A program made the translations under genes and the position numbers. A DNA stretch of 37,746 nt from NCBI GenBank assembly GCA_902812415.1, contig CADDZJ010000037.1, positions 1 to 37,746 of the forward strand. The letters are read 5' to 3'. Source of the stretch: Acidobacteriota bacterium. Lineage in GTDB: Bacteria; Acidobacteriota; Terriglobia; UBA7540. Below, in pieces: positions 8,328 to 17,182 of this stretch (the first letter of the stretch is position 1; the number at the start of each line of letters is the position of its first letter). The notes under the pieces were generated by a model, which saw only the letters and a program-made list of their open reading frames with translations, was not told the DNA's origin and ran no database searches.

Positions 8328-9392
8328 ATGCCGCGCCCTCCAATCGTTCATCACAACGACTCAGTGCTTTCCGCTAAAGCTATGCTACGCATTGCCGTGG
8401 ATGCGATGGGGACTGATACGGCGCCGCTTTCCGAAGTGGAAGGCGCAATTCAGGCGTCACGGGAGGGGCTGGCTGAAATTGTTCTGGTCGGTCCTCAGGA
8501 TCTGTTAAAGCGCGAGTTGGCGCGAAAGGGAGCTCAAAGGCTGCCGATTGAGATTGTCCATGCCAGTGAGTCGGTGACGATGGGGGATGCCGCCGCCAAG
8601 GCGTTTCGCCGCAAACGCGATTCCTCCATGCAAGTGGCGGCGCGTCTGGTGAGGGACGGCAAAGCGCAGGGCATGGTCAGCGCTGGGAATACCGGCGCGG
8701 TGATGACCAGCGCGAAGATTATCCTCGGCGCGCTGGAGGGCGTGGACCGGCCGGCGTTGGCAGCGGCCTTCCCCACTTCCAAGGGCCGCGCTTCGGTGCT
8801 CCTGGACGTGGGCGCTAACGTGGACTGCAAGCCGCAGCATCTCGAGCAGTTCGCCATCATGGGCGAGATCTACTATCGGGTGATCTTTGGCGCTGAACGC
8901 CCTCGAGTGGGGCTTCTTTCGATCGGCAGCGAGGATCAAAAGGGCAATGAGCTGACGCGCGAAGCCTTTCTTCGGCTGAAGGAATTGCCTCTGAAGTTCG
9001 TCGGCAACGTTGAGGGGCGCGATCTCTATAATGGCCGCGTGGAAGTGATTGTTTGCGATGGGTTCATCGGCAACGTGGCGCTCAAGATCAGCGAAGGGTT
9101 GATCGAAGTGATCGCGGCGTTGCTGAAGGAATCGCTTTCAAGCACCCTCACCTCCAAGATGGGCTACATGCTTTCGCGCAACGCCTTCCGGCGATTCAAG
9201 AAGCGCGTGGACTATACGGAATACGGCGGCGCGCCGCTGCTGGGCGTGCGCGGCGTCTGCATGATCGCGCACGGCAGCTCGAACGCCCACGCGATCAAGA
9301 ACGCCATCCGGGTGGCGGCGGAATTTGTGGAAGGGCGCGTGAACGAGAAGATTGAGCGGGAACTGGCGGGCGCCATCCCAGCCCGAAACTGA
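8328..9392 (+). CDS. plsX: Phosphate acyltransferase PlsX
   Basis: PlsX converts acyl-ACP and phosphate to acyl-phosphate, which PlsY uses to make lysophosphatidic acid, linking fatty-acid and phospholipid synthesis at the membrane. Family blocks are visible: IAVDAMGTD at the N-terminus, [57 protein letters not shown] and [10 protein letters not shown]. From ATG 8328 the product is 354 residues. The family-conserved part starts at the internal ATG 8382 ([12 protein letters not shown], 336 residues), which may be the real start. The upstream start has GAGGG only 4 bases away, and neither site is ideal. It follows rpmF by 121 bp and precedes fabH. Confidence 0.95.
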   Translation: MPRPPIVHHNDSVLSAKAMLRIAVDAMGTDTAPLSEVEGAIQASREGLAEIVLVGPQDLLKRELARKGAQRLPIEIVHASESVTMGDAAAKAFRRKRDSSMQVAARLVRDGKAQGMVSAGNTGAVMTSAKIILGALEGVDRPALAAAFPTSKGRASVLLDVGANVDCKPQHLEQFAIMGEIYYRVIFGAERPRVGLLSIGSEDQKGNELTREAFLRLKELPLKFVGNVEGRDLYNGRVEVIVCDGFIGNVALKISEGLIEVIAALLKESLSSTLTSKMGYMLSRNAFRRFKKRVDYTEYGGAPLLGVRGVCMIAHGSSNAHAIKNAIRVAAEFVEGRVNEKIERELAGAIPARN

Positions 9393-9510
9393 GAAGGTGT
9401 GAATGAATTAATCCGCGCAGTTGTCGCGGCGAACTATGTTCGCCGAAGTTTTTGAAAACAAAGACCCGGCGATCACAGATCGCCGCTACAATGAGATTTT
9501 TTCACAACTT
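9391..9510. repeat. 120-bp nested-palindrome repeat, copy 1
   Basis: It begins at the plsX stop codon. It holds two perfect hairpins, GGCGAAC-TAT-GTTCGCC and GGCGATC-ACA-GATCGCC, inside a larger inverted pair (TCGCGGCGA-like and TCGCCGCTACA). It runs from GAGAAGGTGTGAAT to TTTTTTCACAACTT. The same 120-bp unit recurs at 14106-14225. It could act as a processing or attenuation site between plsX and fabH. Confidence 0.8.
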
Positions 9511-9587
9511 CTGGGGAGTGGAAGCGTAGCTTTCGTGTCTTTCGGTACTATCCAATCTTGAGACCAAAGACTCAATCAAGGAACAAT

Positions 9588-10568
9588 ATGAATATTGCAG
9601 GCATTCTGGGGACCGGATCGGCGTTGCCCAAGAAGGTGGTCACCAACTTTGATCTGGAAAAGCTGGTGGATACGTCGGATCAATGGATCACCGAGCGAAC
9701 CGGAATCAAGGAGCGACGCCAGGCAGCGCCGAATGAGACCACGTCCACGCTATGCATTCAGGCCGCTCACAAGGCTTTGGCGATGGCGAATCTTTCGCCG
9801 ACCGATCTGGATATGATCATCTGCTCAACCATCTCCCCCGACATGCCCTTGCCCTCGACGGCCGCCTTCATTCAGCGCGGGCTCGGCGCCCGCACAGTCC
9901 TGGCGTTTGACCTGGCTGCTGCGTGCTCCGGTTTTCTTTTCGGCATGACCGTTGCGGAACAGTTCATCCGCACAGGCAAGGCGAGGTATGTGCTGGTTGT
10001 TGGGGCTGAATTGCTTTCCCGTTTTTTGGATTACCAGGACCGCGCCACGTGCGTGCTTTTTGGAGATGGGGTAGCGGCGGGTATCATCGGACCGGCTTCA
10101 CCGCCCTCGGGGATACTCGCGACCGAGATGCATACGGATGGCGCGTTTGCGGAGCATCTTTACATCCCCGCCGGCGGCGCCGCCAAGCCGGCATCGTGCG
10201 AAACGGTGAGGGCGCGCGAGCACTATATCAAGATGCGGGGCAACGAGCTTTTCAAGGTAGCGGTGCGGAGCCTGGAGGAGGTCTCGCGCCGCGTGCTGGA
10301 AAAAGCCAACGTCAAACCCGAGGATCTGGATCTGTTCATTCCTCATCAGGCCAACCAACGGATTACCGACGCCGTTCGGGAGCGGTTAGGGGTGGCTCCC
10401 GAGAAGGTCTATTCCAACATCTGCCGCATCGGCAATACTTCCTCCGCATCCATTCCCCTGTGTCTGGATGAATGCGTGCGAGGCGGGCGCATCAAGAAGG
10501 GCGACCTGATTCTGATGTCGGCATTCGGCGCAGGCGTCACTTGGGGATCGGCGCTGATCCGGTGGTAG
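9588..10568 (+). CDS. fabH: Beta-ketoacyl-ACP synthase III (FabH)
   Basis: FabH condenses acetyl-CoA (or a branched acyl-CoA) with malonyl-ACP to start fatty-acid synthesis. The ATG at 9588 (MNIAGILGTGSALPKKVV) has AAGGA 6 bases upstream and matches the family start, giving 326 residues; an upstream in-frame ATG at 9558 lacks support. The catalytic triad is visible: Cys113 in DLAAACSGFLFG, His253 in FIPHQANQRI and Asn283 in RIGNTSSAS. It is separated from plsX by the 120-bp palindromic repeat and is followed by fabD. Confidence 0.97.
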   Translation: MNIAGILGTGSALPKKVVTNFDLEKLVDTSDQWITERTGIKERRQAAPNETTSTLCIQAAHKALAMANLSPTDLDMIICSTISPDMPLPSTAAFIQRGLGARTVLAFDLAAACSGFLFGMTVAEQFIRTGKARYVLVVGAELLSRFLDYQDRATCVLFGDGVAAGIIGPASPPSGILATEMHTDGAFAEHLYIPAGGAAKPASCETVRAREHYIKMRGNELFKVAVRSLEEVSRRVLEKANVKPEDLDLFIPHQANQRITDAVRERLGVAPEKVYSNICRIGNTSSASIPLCLDECVRGGRIKKGDLILMSAFGAGVTWGSALIRW

Positions 10569-10689
10569 GTGGATAAAGGTCCGGCTGGGTCGCGGCTAAG
10601 CGCTGAGAGCAAAGCGCGCGCAGGCGGTGAGTTCGCCGGACGAATTTGCTGCAAGTCTTTTTCCAGGGAAAGCCTACGGGAAAAAAGGG

Positions 10690-11739
10690 ATGACCCAAGT
10701 CGCCCTTCCCGCGATGCTTCATACAACAAACCACAGACAACTGACGAATACTTTGCGCAAAATTGCCTTCCTATTTCCCGGCCAGGGATCGCAGTACCCT
10801 GGGATGGGCCGCGAACTTTTTAACTCCTCCGCTGCTGCGCGTTCCGTCTTTGAGGAAGCCGATCGGGCGTTGGGCTTTTCACTCTCGAAGCTCTGCTTTG
10901 AAGGTCCCGCCGAAGAGCTTCAGCTCACGGCCAATACGCAGCCTGCGATTCTGACCGTTTCGGCTGCCGCAGCGGAGGCGCTGCGGGAAAAAGGGGTGCG
11001 GGCGGACTTCGTTGCCGGTCACAGCCTGGGCGAATACTCGGCGTTGGTTGCGGCGCGCTCTCTGTCTCTGTCGGATGCCGTCCGGCTGGTGCGGAAACGT
11101 GGTGAATACATGCAGGAGGCGGTTCCGGTTGGTCAGGGCGCGATGGCTGCTCTCCTGGGTGGAGATTGGGATTCCATCGAGGCTCTCTGCCGCGATGCGG
11201 CGCAGGGCGAGGTTTGTTCTCCTGCCAATTTGAATTCGCCGGGGCAAGTGGTGATTGCGGGCCACGCAACGGCCATCGGGCGCGCTATGGAATTGGCCCC
11301 GAAACGCGGGATTCGTCGCGCCGTGATGTTGAAGGTGAGCGCTCCTTTTCATTGTTCTCTCATGCAGCCTGCGGCAGACCATCTGGCGCATGATCTCGAT
11401 GAGATCGAAATTCGGGATGCCGAGATTCCCCTGATTAACAATGTGGAGGCGGAGGCGGTTCGCGGGACCGATGAGATCCGCGCGGGCTTGAAGCGTCAGG
11501 TTACGCGCCCTGTGCGCTGGGAAGACTCCATGCGCAAAATACTTTCGGAGCAAGTGACGCTTTTTGTGGAGGTTGGTCCTGGAAAAGTGCTTTCCGGACT
11601 GATGCGGCAGATCGATCGAAATGCGGAATGCCTGCACGTGGAAGATCAAGCTTCCTTAAGGGAAACTGTCGAGCGGATTCACGGAGCGCTTCGTGAAACT
11701 CCCATGCAAGTCCATGGGAGGGAGGGAACCAATGAGTGA
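10690..11739 (+). CDS. fabD: Malonyl-CoA:ACP transacylase (FabD)
   Basis: FabD moves malonyl from CoA to acyl carrier protein. The conserved start RKIAFLFPGQGSQYPGMG, the nucleophile motif GHSLGEYSAL (Ser codon at 11023), the GQVVIAG and SAPFHCSLM blocks (catalytic His) and LFVEVGPGKVL are all present. The start is uncertain. The frame is open from GTG 10627, ATG 10690 is the first good ATG, and a TTG at 10753 directly before RKIAF would place the active Ser at residue 91, as in E. coli FabD. The residues between these starts look non-conserved. The stop overlaps the fabG start by 8 bp, indicating tight coupling. Confidence 0.95.
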   Translation: MTQVALPAMLHTTNHRQLTNTLRKIAFLFPGQGSQYPGMGRELFNSSAAARSVFEEADRALGFSLSKLCFEGPAEELQLTANTQPAILTVSAAAAEALREKGVRADFVAGHSLGEYSALVAARSLSLSDAVRLVRKRGEYMQEAVPVGQGAMAALLGGDWDSIEALCRDAAQGEVCSPANLNSPGQVVIAGHATAIGRAMELAPKRGIRRAVMLKVSAPFHCSLMQPAADHLAHDLDEIEIRDAEIPLINNVEAEAVRGTDEIRAGLKRQVTRPVRWEDSMRKILSEQVTLFVEVGPGKVLSGLMRQIDRNAECLHVEDQASLRETVERIHGALRETPMQVHGREGTNE

Positions 11740-12490
11740 CAGCCGGCAGCTTCTGGAAGGGAAAGTGGCGCTGGTGACGGGCGCTTCGCAGGGGATAGGC
11801 CGGGCCTGCGCGCTGGCGCTCGCAGAAGCAGGCGCGAAGGTGGCGTTGGGAGCGCGGAATCTTGAAAAAGTTCAGGAGGCGGCTGCCGAGGCTGAGCGCA
11901 ATGGATGGTTGGCGCTGCCGCTTCGCCTGGATGTCGCCGATGCCGAATCGGTGAAAGCAACGGTCGATGCGGTTATGCAAGCTTGGCAGAAAATTGATAT
12001 TCTGGTGAACAATGCGGGCATCACCCGCGATAATCTCCTGATGCGTATGAAGCCGGAGGATTGGGAGGAAGTGCTTCAGACAAACCTGAAAGGGGCTTAT
12101 CATTGTATTCGTGCCGTGCTGCCTTTCATGGTGAGGGCGCGATATGGGAAAATCATTAACATTGTGTCCGTCGTGGCGCAGGCGGGGAATCCGGGGCAAG
12201 CGAATTACATCGCTTCAAAGGCAGGATTGATCGGATTGACGAAGGCCGTGGCGGCGGAAGTGGCGAGCCGCAATATCACGGTAAATGCGGTTTCGCCGGG
12301 TTTTATCGAAACGGCCATGACGGAGAAGTTGCCGCAGGCTGTCAAGGAAAAGATTTTGAGCATGGTTCCTTTGGGTCGCATGGGCAAGGATCGCGAAGTG
12401 GCCTATGCTGTGCGATTCCTGGCCTCGGATGAGGCCGCCTATATTACCGGACATTGTCTTAATGTGAACGGCGGAATGTATATGGCGTAA
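11732..12490 (+). CDS. fabG: 3-oxoacyl-ACP reductase (FabG)
   Basis: This is an NADPH-dependent short-chain dehydrogenase that reduces beta-ketoacyl-ACP. The ATG at 11732 (MSDSRQLLEGKVALVTG) has a strong GGAGGG site 5-6 bases upstream and overlaps the fabD stop, giving 252 residues; an in-frame ATG at 11693 lies inside fabD and is unlikely. Visible features are the TGASQGIG cofactor loop, the NNAG motif (ILVNNAGITRDNLL), catalytic Ser in NIVSVVAQAGN, Tyr and Lys in YIASK, and PGFIETAMT. The C-terminal GHCLNVNGGMYMA is typical of FabG. Confidence 0.97.
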   Translation: MSDSRQLLEGKVALVTGASQGIGRACALALAEAGAKVALGARNLEKVQEAAAEAERNGWLALPLRLDVADAESVKATVDAVMQAWQKIDILVNNAGITRDNLLMRMKPEDWEEVLQTNLKGAYHCIRAVLPFMVRARYGKIINIVSVVAQAGNPGQANYIASKAGLIGLTKAVAAEVASRNITVNAVSPGFIETAMTEKLPQAVKEKILSMVPLGRMGKDREVAYAVRFLASDEAAYITGHCLNVNGGMYMA

Positions 12491-12561
12491 GCAGCCTGCT
12501 TGTCACTCGCCGTTTGTCACTGCTAGAATGACTGACCACTTAATCCCGAGGAGGAAGACTG

Positions 12562-12810
12562 ATGGCGTCCATCGAAGAGAAGGTCAAGCAGCTCATTGTA
12601 GAGCAGCTCGGGGTGGATGAGGCGGAGGTTACCCCGACCGCACATTTTATCGAGGATCTGGGGGCGGACTCCCTGGATATCGTGGAACTGGTGATGACGT
12701 TTGAGGAGTCGTTCGGGATTGAAATCCCGGATGAGGATGCAGAAAAAATCCAGACGGTCAAAGACGCCGTGGATTACATCCAGGCCCATGTGAAGTCTTC
12801 GACGAACTGA
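12562..12810 (+). CDS. acpP: Acyl carrier protein
   Basis: The 82-residue acidic protein carries the phosphopantetheine attachment site [12 protein letters not shown], with Ser37 as the modified residue. It has a good GAGGAGGAAG ribosome site before the ATG. It lies between fabG and fabF, the standard order, and shuttles acyl intermediates in the cytoplasm. Confidence 0.98.
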   Translation: MASIEEKVKQLIVEQLGVDEAEVTPTAHFIEDLGADSLDIVELVMTFEESFGIEIPDEDAEKIQTVKDAVDYIQAHVKSSTN

Positions 12811-12848
12811 CCGCCTGAGAAATATTCTGAGCGAGGAAAGGGTTAAGC

Positions 12849-14093
12849 TTGGAACGAAGAGTCGTCGTCACGGGAGTGGGTTTGGTAAGCCCGGTGGGAG
12901 TGGGAACGGAAGAAACGTGGAAAAACATCCTGGCCGGTCGGAGCGGGGTTGCGCCCATCACCCACTTTGACACCACGGGATTTTCCACCACCATTGCCGC
13001 CGAAGTCAAAGGTTTTGATCCGCTTCAGTTCATCGAGAAAAAAGAGCTGAAGAAGATGGGGCTTTTCATCCAGTTTGCGATGGCGGCGGCGCAATTCGCG
13101 CTGGAACAATCGGGCTTGAAGATTACGCCCGAAACCGCCGAACGGGTGGGAGTCTTCATCGGCTCAGGCATTGGCGGCTTCGACGTGATCGAACGCGAGC
13201 ACACGGCGCTGATGCAAGGAGGACCGCGCCGCATCTCTCCTTTCTTTATCCCCGCATCGATTGTGAATCTGGCGTCGGGCTTTGTTTCCATTCGCTGGGG
13301 AGCGAAAGGGCCGAATTCGGCCACCTGCACGGCCTGCTCTTCGAGCGCCCATTCGGTGGGCGATTCCTACAAGATCATCGCCCGATGCGATGCTGATGCG
13401 ATGATCTGCGGCGGCGCGGAGGCGGCCATTACCCCGATGGGTGTGGGCGGGTTTGCTTCCATGCGCGCGCTGTCTTCCCGCAACGCGGAGCCGGAGAGGG
13501 CCAGCCGGCCTTTTGACCGCGAGCGCGACGGGTTCGTGATTGGCGAGGGCGCCGGAATCCTGATTCTGGAAGAACTGGGATTCGCCCTGAGGCGCGGCGC
13601 TCCTATCCTTGCGGAAATCGTCGGCTATGGGATGTCGGCGGATGCATTTCATATCACTCAGCCGTCAGAGGATGCCGAGGGCGCGGCGCGGGTGATGCGC
13701 AATACGCTGGCCGACGCCCAGGCGCTGCCCGAACAAGTGGACTATATCAATGCGCATGGGACTTCAACCCCTTACAACGACCGCCTGGAGACCTTGGCTA
13801 TCAAGAATATTTTCAAGGATCATGCGAAGAAGCTGGCCGTGAGTTCCACGAAGTCAATGACTGGACATTTGCTGGGCGGCGCCGGAGGCCTTGAGGCAGG
13901 GCTGACGGCGCTCACCCTGCGCGACCAGGTGATTCCCCCCACGATCAATTACGAGAACCCGGACCCGGATTGCGATCTCGATTACGTCCCGAACCGCGCC
14001 CGGCCAGCCCCGGTGGAATACGCGCTTTCCAACTCCTTTGGTTTCGGCGGCACGAACGCCGCGCTGCTGTTTAAACGGTTTGAAAAGCCGTGA
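12849..14093 (+). CDS. fabF: Beta-ketoacyl-ACP synthase II (FabF)
   Basis: FabF elongates acyl-ACP by condensation with malonyl-ACP. The product has 414 residues and starts with TTG (MERRVVVTGVGLVSPVG), with AGGAAAGGG upstream supporting this start. Active residues are visible: Cys163 in TCTACSSSAHSVG, a first His in YINAHGTSTPYND, and a second in KSMTGHLLGGAGG. The C-terminal NSFGFGGTNAALLF is characteristic. It closes the fab cluster and is followed after 12 bp by the second 120-bp palindromic repeat. Confidence 0.97.
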   Translation: MERRVVVTGVGLVSPVGVGTEETWKNILAGRSGVAPITHFDTTGFSTTIAAEVKGFDPLQFIEKKELKKMGLFIQFAMAAAQFALEQSGLKITPETAERVGVFIGSGIGGFDVIEREHTALMQGGPRRISPFFIPASIVNLASGFVSIRWGAKGPNSATCTACSSSAHSVGDSYKIIARCDADAMICGGAEAAITPMGVGGFASMRALSSRNAEPERASRPFDRERDGFVIGEGAGILILEELGFALRRGAPILAEIVGYGMSADAFHITQPSEDAEGAARVMRNTLADAQALPEQVDYINAHGTSTPYNDRLETLAIKNIFKDHAKKLAVSSTKSMTGHLLGGAGGLEAGLTALTLRDQVIPPTINYENPDPDCDLDYVPNRARPAPVEYALSNSFGFGGTNAALLFKRFEKP

Positions 14094-14105
14094 CGAGCGG
14101 CGTGT

Positions 14106-14225
14106 GAGAAGGTGTGAATCCATCAATCCGCGCAGTTGTAGCGGCGAACTCTGTTCGCCGAAGTTTTGGAAAACGAAAACCCGTCGATCAAAGATCGCCG
14201 CTACAGCAATATTTTTTCACAACTT
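14106..14225. repeat. 120-bp nested-palindrome repeat, copy 2
   Basis: Same length and layout as 9391-9510. Hairpin GGCGAAC-TCT-GTTCGCC is perfect, and the outer arms TGTAGCGGCGA and TCGCCGCTACA are perfect here. It lies just after fabF and may act as its transcript end; the T-run TTTTTT near its right end would fit. Confidence 0.8.
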
Positions 14226-14436
14226 GTGACACGCGACGAGCGAGAAGGTTTTGGCGCTTGTGAGAGGCCAGAGAAGGGGCGCGAGGGGTGAGAGTTCTGA
14301 GCGAAACCATCATCTGCTGTTCATCCAGAGTCTTTCCGTTGAGAAATCCTGCGCTGATTTTCGATTTCTTTTGTGAACCGCTGTTTCGCCGGTCATCTGT
14401 TACTAACCACGCGTCAGCAAGCGCCTGTCACTTCTT

Positions 14437-15225
14437 ATGAAAATCGTGGTCTGCCTTAAGCAGGTTCCCGCCCGCGACGCCGTTCTCCGATTGAATTCCG
14501 CCGGAACGTGGATTCAGGAATCCGAAGCCCGCTATGAGATGAATGAGCCGGATATTTACGCCCTCGAAGAGGCCCTCCGGCTGAAAGAGACGATACCGGG
14601 GTCAGCGCATGAAGTGGTGGTCTGCACGCTAGGTCCGGAACGGGCGCAACAGGCGATTAAGGAAGCCTTGGCGAAAGGGGCAGACCGGGCCTTGCATCTC
14701 ATCGACGCTGCTTTCGAGGCCCTTGACGCCCATGGCATTGCCCGCGTCATGTCGGCTGCGCTGAGTCCGGAAAAGCCCGATTTGATTTTGACCGGCCTTC
14801 AGTCGGATGATTTCGGATTTGCCCAGACGGGCGTCATCCTGGCCGAGATTCTGGGACTGCCGCATTCGACCATCATCATGGAGATTCGAATCAAGGATGG
14901 AGCGGTTGAAGTAAAACGGGAACTCGAAAGCGGATGGTTTCAGCGGATGGAATTGCCATTGCCTGCATTGCTCACGATTCAATCCGGAATCAATAAACCG
15001 CGTTATGCCACGCTGAAGGGAATTATGGCTTCCAAAAACAAGCCAATTCGCAAGCTGACTCTGGTGGATTTGGGCCTCAGCATCGGGGATATCGCGCCCA
15101 AACAGAAAATCGTGAAAATTTATGTTCCGGCAAAGCAGGCCAAGGCGGAATTTCTGGAAGGCAGTCCAAAGGAAATAGCGGCCCATCTGGCTGACAAGCT
15201 CAAGAACGAGGCGCGAGTATTATAG
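14437..15225 (+). CDS. etfB: Electron transfer flavoprotein beta subunit
   Basis: EtfB binds AMP and pairs with EtfA to carry electrons from acyl-CoA and other dehydrogenases to the quinone pool. The product has 262 residues starting MKIVVCLKQVPARDA, the family start. It has NEPDIYALEEALRLKE, an LTGLQSDDFGFAQTG block matching the conserved GxQxxDxxxxQxG nucleotide region, and LPALLTIQSGINKPRYATLKGI near the end, the ETF-beta signature region. No strong ribosome site is visible before the ATG. etfA follows after 124 bp. The neighbouring fab cluster is biosynthetic; the Etf partner dehydrogenase is not in this window. Confidence 0.95.
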   Translation: MKIVVCLKQVPARDAVLRLNSAGTWIQESEARYEMNEPDIYALEEALRLKETIPGSAHEVVVCTLGPERAQQAIKEALAKGADRALHLIDAAFEALDAHGIARVMSAALSPEKPDLILTGLQSDDFGFAQTGVILAEILGLPHSTIIMEIRIKDGAVEVKRELESGWFQRMELPLPALLTIQSGINKPRYATLKGIMASKNKPIRKLTLVDLGLSIGDIAPKQKIVKIYVPAKQAKAEFLEGSPKEIAAHLADKLKNEARVL

Positions 15226-15349
15226 AGACGTCCTTCTTTTCCATGTCTCTACCTTTAAGCATTGGAGAGAGGCAAAGCCGGGATAAAAGAAGGGGCGTTC
15301 TTGTTCAAAACCTTACCTTGAAGGATGTGGCGCCTTTTAAAACCGTTCT

Positions 15350-16342
15350 ATGAACAACGAAATCCTGGTTTTCGCGGAGCATCAGAATGGCAAGCTTGTT
15401 CGCGCAACGTGGGAAGGATTGGCTGCGGGCCAGCGGCTGGCCCGGGAATTGGGAGGGGCTGTCTCGGTGGTTATTTTGGGTGGCGGTGTCGCAGATCTGG
15501 CTCATCAACTGGCCCAGGCGAAAGTGCAAGAAGTTCTGGCGGCAGACTCTCCACTCCTTAAAGACTACACTGCGGACGGATATAGCCTGGCGCTCAACCA
15601 GGTTCTGAAGAATCGACCGGTTCGGTATCTTGTGCTGGGCCACACCTACCAGGTTCGCGATTTTGCTCCAAAGCTTGCTGCCAAAATAGGCTCCGGGCTT
15701 ATCAGCGACTGCCTGGCATATCGTCTGGAAAACGACCGACAAATCTTCACCCGGCAGGTCTTTCAGGGTAAGTTTTATGCGGATGTCGAACCGCTGGGTG
15801 GGCCGCCTCACTTGATATCCTTCCAGGCGGGGGCGTTCAGAGAGGATGCGGTTGAACGAGGCTCCTCTGCTGCCGCAGTGAATTCAGTTTCAGTGAATCT
15901 GACGGCTGAGAGCATCCGGGCCAAACCCGGAGAGCGCTTTCGTGAATCTAAGCAATCGGTGGACCTTACACAGGCGGAGATCATTGTTGCAGTCGGGCGG
16001 GGAATTAAGGCGCCCGAAAACCTGGAATTGGTAAAGAAACTCGCGGAAGCCCTGGGCGGAGAAGTGGGAGCCTCACGGCCCATCTGCGACGGAGGCTGGC
16101 TTCCGATGGACCGCCAGATTGGAAGCTCGGGCCAGACGGTCTCGCCCAAGCTTTATGTGGCGCTCGGAATTTCCGGCGCTATTCAACATCAGGTGGGGAT
16201 GAAGGGCGCGCGCACGATCGTGGCGATCAACAAAGATGCCGAAGCGCCTATCTTTGAGATTGCCACCTATGGCATCGTGGGCGACTTGTTTGAGATCGTT
16301 CCGCCGTTGATTGAAGAGATCAAGAAAATTAAAACCGGGTAG
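15350..16342 (+). CDS. etfA: Electron transfer flavoprotein alpha subunit
   Basis: EtfA holds the FAD of the EtfAB heterodimer. The product has 330 residues. The N-terminal domain (MNNEILVFAEHQNGKLVRAT) is of the usual adenine-nucleotide alpha-hydrolase type. The C-terminal FAD domain carries VAVGRGIK, GASRPICDGGWLP, RQIGSSGQTVSPKLYVALG, SGAIQHQVGMKGA and VAINKDAEAPIF, the PROSITE-like ETF-alpha region. It is the second gene of the etfBA pair. A short spacer separates it from the zinc-ribbon gene. Confidence 0.96.
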   Translation: MNNEILVFAEHQNGKLVRATWEGLAAGQRLARELGGAVSVVILGGGVADLAHQLAQAKVQEVLAADSPLLKDYTADGYSLALNQVLKNRPVRYLVLGHTYQVRDFAPKLAAKIGSGLISDCLAYRLENDRQIFTRQVFQGKFYADVEPLGGPPHLISFQAGAFREDAVERGSSAAAVNSVSVNLTAESIRAKPGERFRESKQSVDLTQAEIIVAVGRGIKAPENLELVKKLAEALGGEVGASRPICDGGWLPMDRQIGSSGQTVSPKLYVALGISGAIQHQVGMKGARTIVAINKDAEAPIFEIATYGIVGDLFEIVPPLIEEIKKIKTG

Positions 16343-16436
16343 ATGACATGGGATCGTCAGCTTCTGACGGCGCGTTCGCGTATCATTGAACCCGAGAGAG
16401 AAAAAAACAATAGGCGGGGATTGAGCGAGAGTTTTT

Positions 16437-17081
16437 ATGATTTGTCCGATTTGTCAAAAACGCAAAGCCAAACGGCACTGCCCGGCAAAGTCAGAGATGA
16501 TCTGCGCCATCTGTTGCGGCACGGAGCGCGAAGTGACGATTGATTGCCCCTCGGATTGCCCGCATCTCGTGGCCAGCCGGCAGCATTACGACTCCCGCCG
16601 CGTTGTGGATTGGGAGAAGATGCCCTTCGCTGACCAGCGAATCCCTGAGTCGGCGCTGGAAGTACACCAGCAGCTATTCATGGAATTCTCTTACGGGGTT
16701 CTGGAATGTGCGAGTGAGAATCCGTCCCTGGTGGATTCCGACGTGCAGGCGGCCCTTCAGGCCCTTGCCGAAACCTATCAGACGCTGGCAACCGGAATTG
16801 TCTATGAGAAAGTGCCTGATCATCGCCTGCAACGCGAGCTTTATGACCGGCTGAGGAAGATTATTGAGGAGTATCAGAAAAAGACGGACGGCAGGCTGAT
16901 CGCCAGCCCTCACGCCCGAAACTCAGAGATGCGTGATTTCCTGATCCTATTGACCCAGCTTGCCGCGGGCTGGGCTAACGGCCGGCCGAAAGGGCGGGCA
17001 TTTATGGATATGCTTCGCTCCCAATTTAAGCCGGGAACGTTTGCCTCCAAGGTGGGATCAAGCCTGATTGTGACGCCATGA
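16437..17081 (+). CDS. Uncharacterised protein with N-terminal multi-cysteine zinc-ribbon
   Basis: The 214-residue product is not recognised by name. The first 45 residues are packed with cysteines in CPICQKR, HCPAK, CAICCGTERE and CPSDCPHL, at least eight Cys plus a His. This suggests one or two zinc knuckles, or less likely an iron-sulfur site. The rest looks helical and hydrophilic, with no membrane segment. It lies between etfA and dnaG on the same strand, with a 101-bp gap before dnaG, so it may be co-expressed with primase. Similar small cysteine-headed proteins occur near dnaG/rpoD in related genomes as far as I recall, but a function is not known to me. Confidence 0.65.
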   Translation: MICPICQKRKAKRHCPAKSEMICAICCGTEREVTIDCPSDCPHLVASRQHYDSRRVVDWEKMPFADQRIPESALEVHQQLFMEFSYGVLECASENPSLVDSDVQAALQALAETYQTLATGIVYEKVPDHRLQRELYDRLRKIIEEYQKKTDGRLIASPHARNSEMRDFLILLTQLAAGWANGRPKGRAFMDMLRSQFKPGTFASKVGSSLIVTP

Positions 17082-17182
17082 TCAGCTTTTCTCCGGCGAC
17101 TCATCTTGAAATTCAAGGCGGAATGCATTAAAAATTCAGGAAACGAATTCGCACTGGCTGTTCCTGCGGGGCGCTTTACCCG

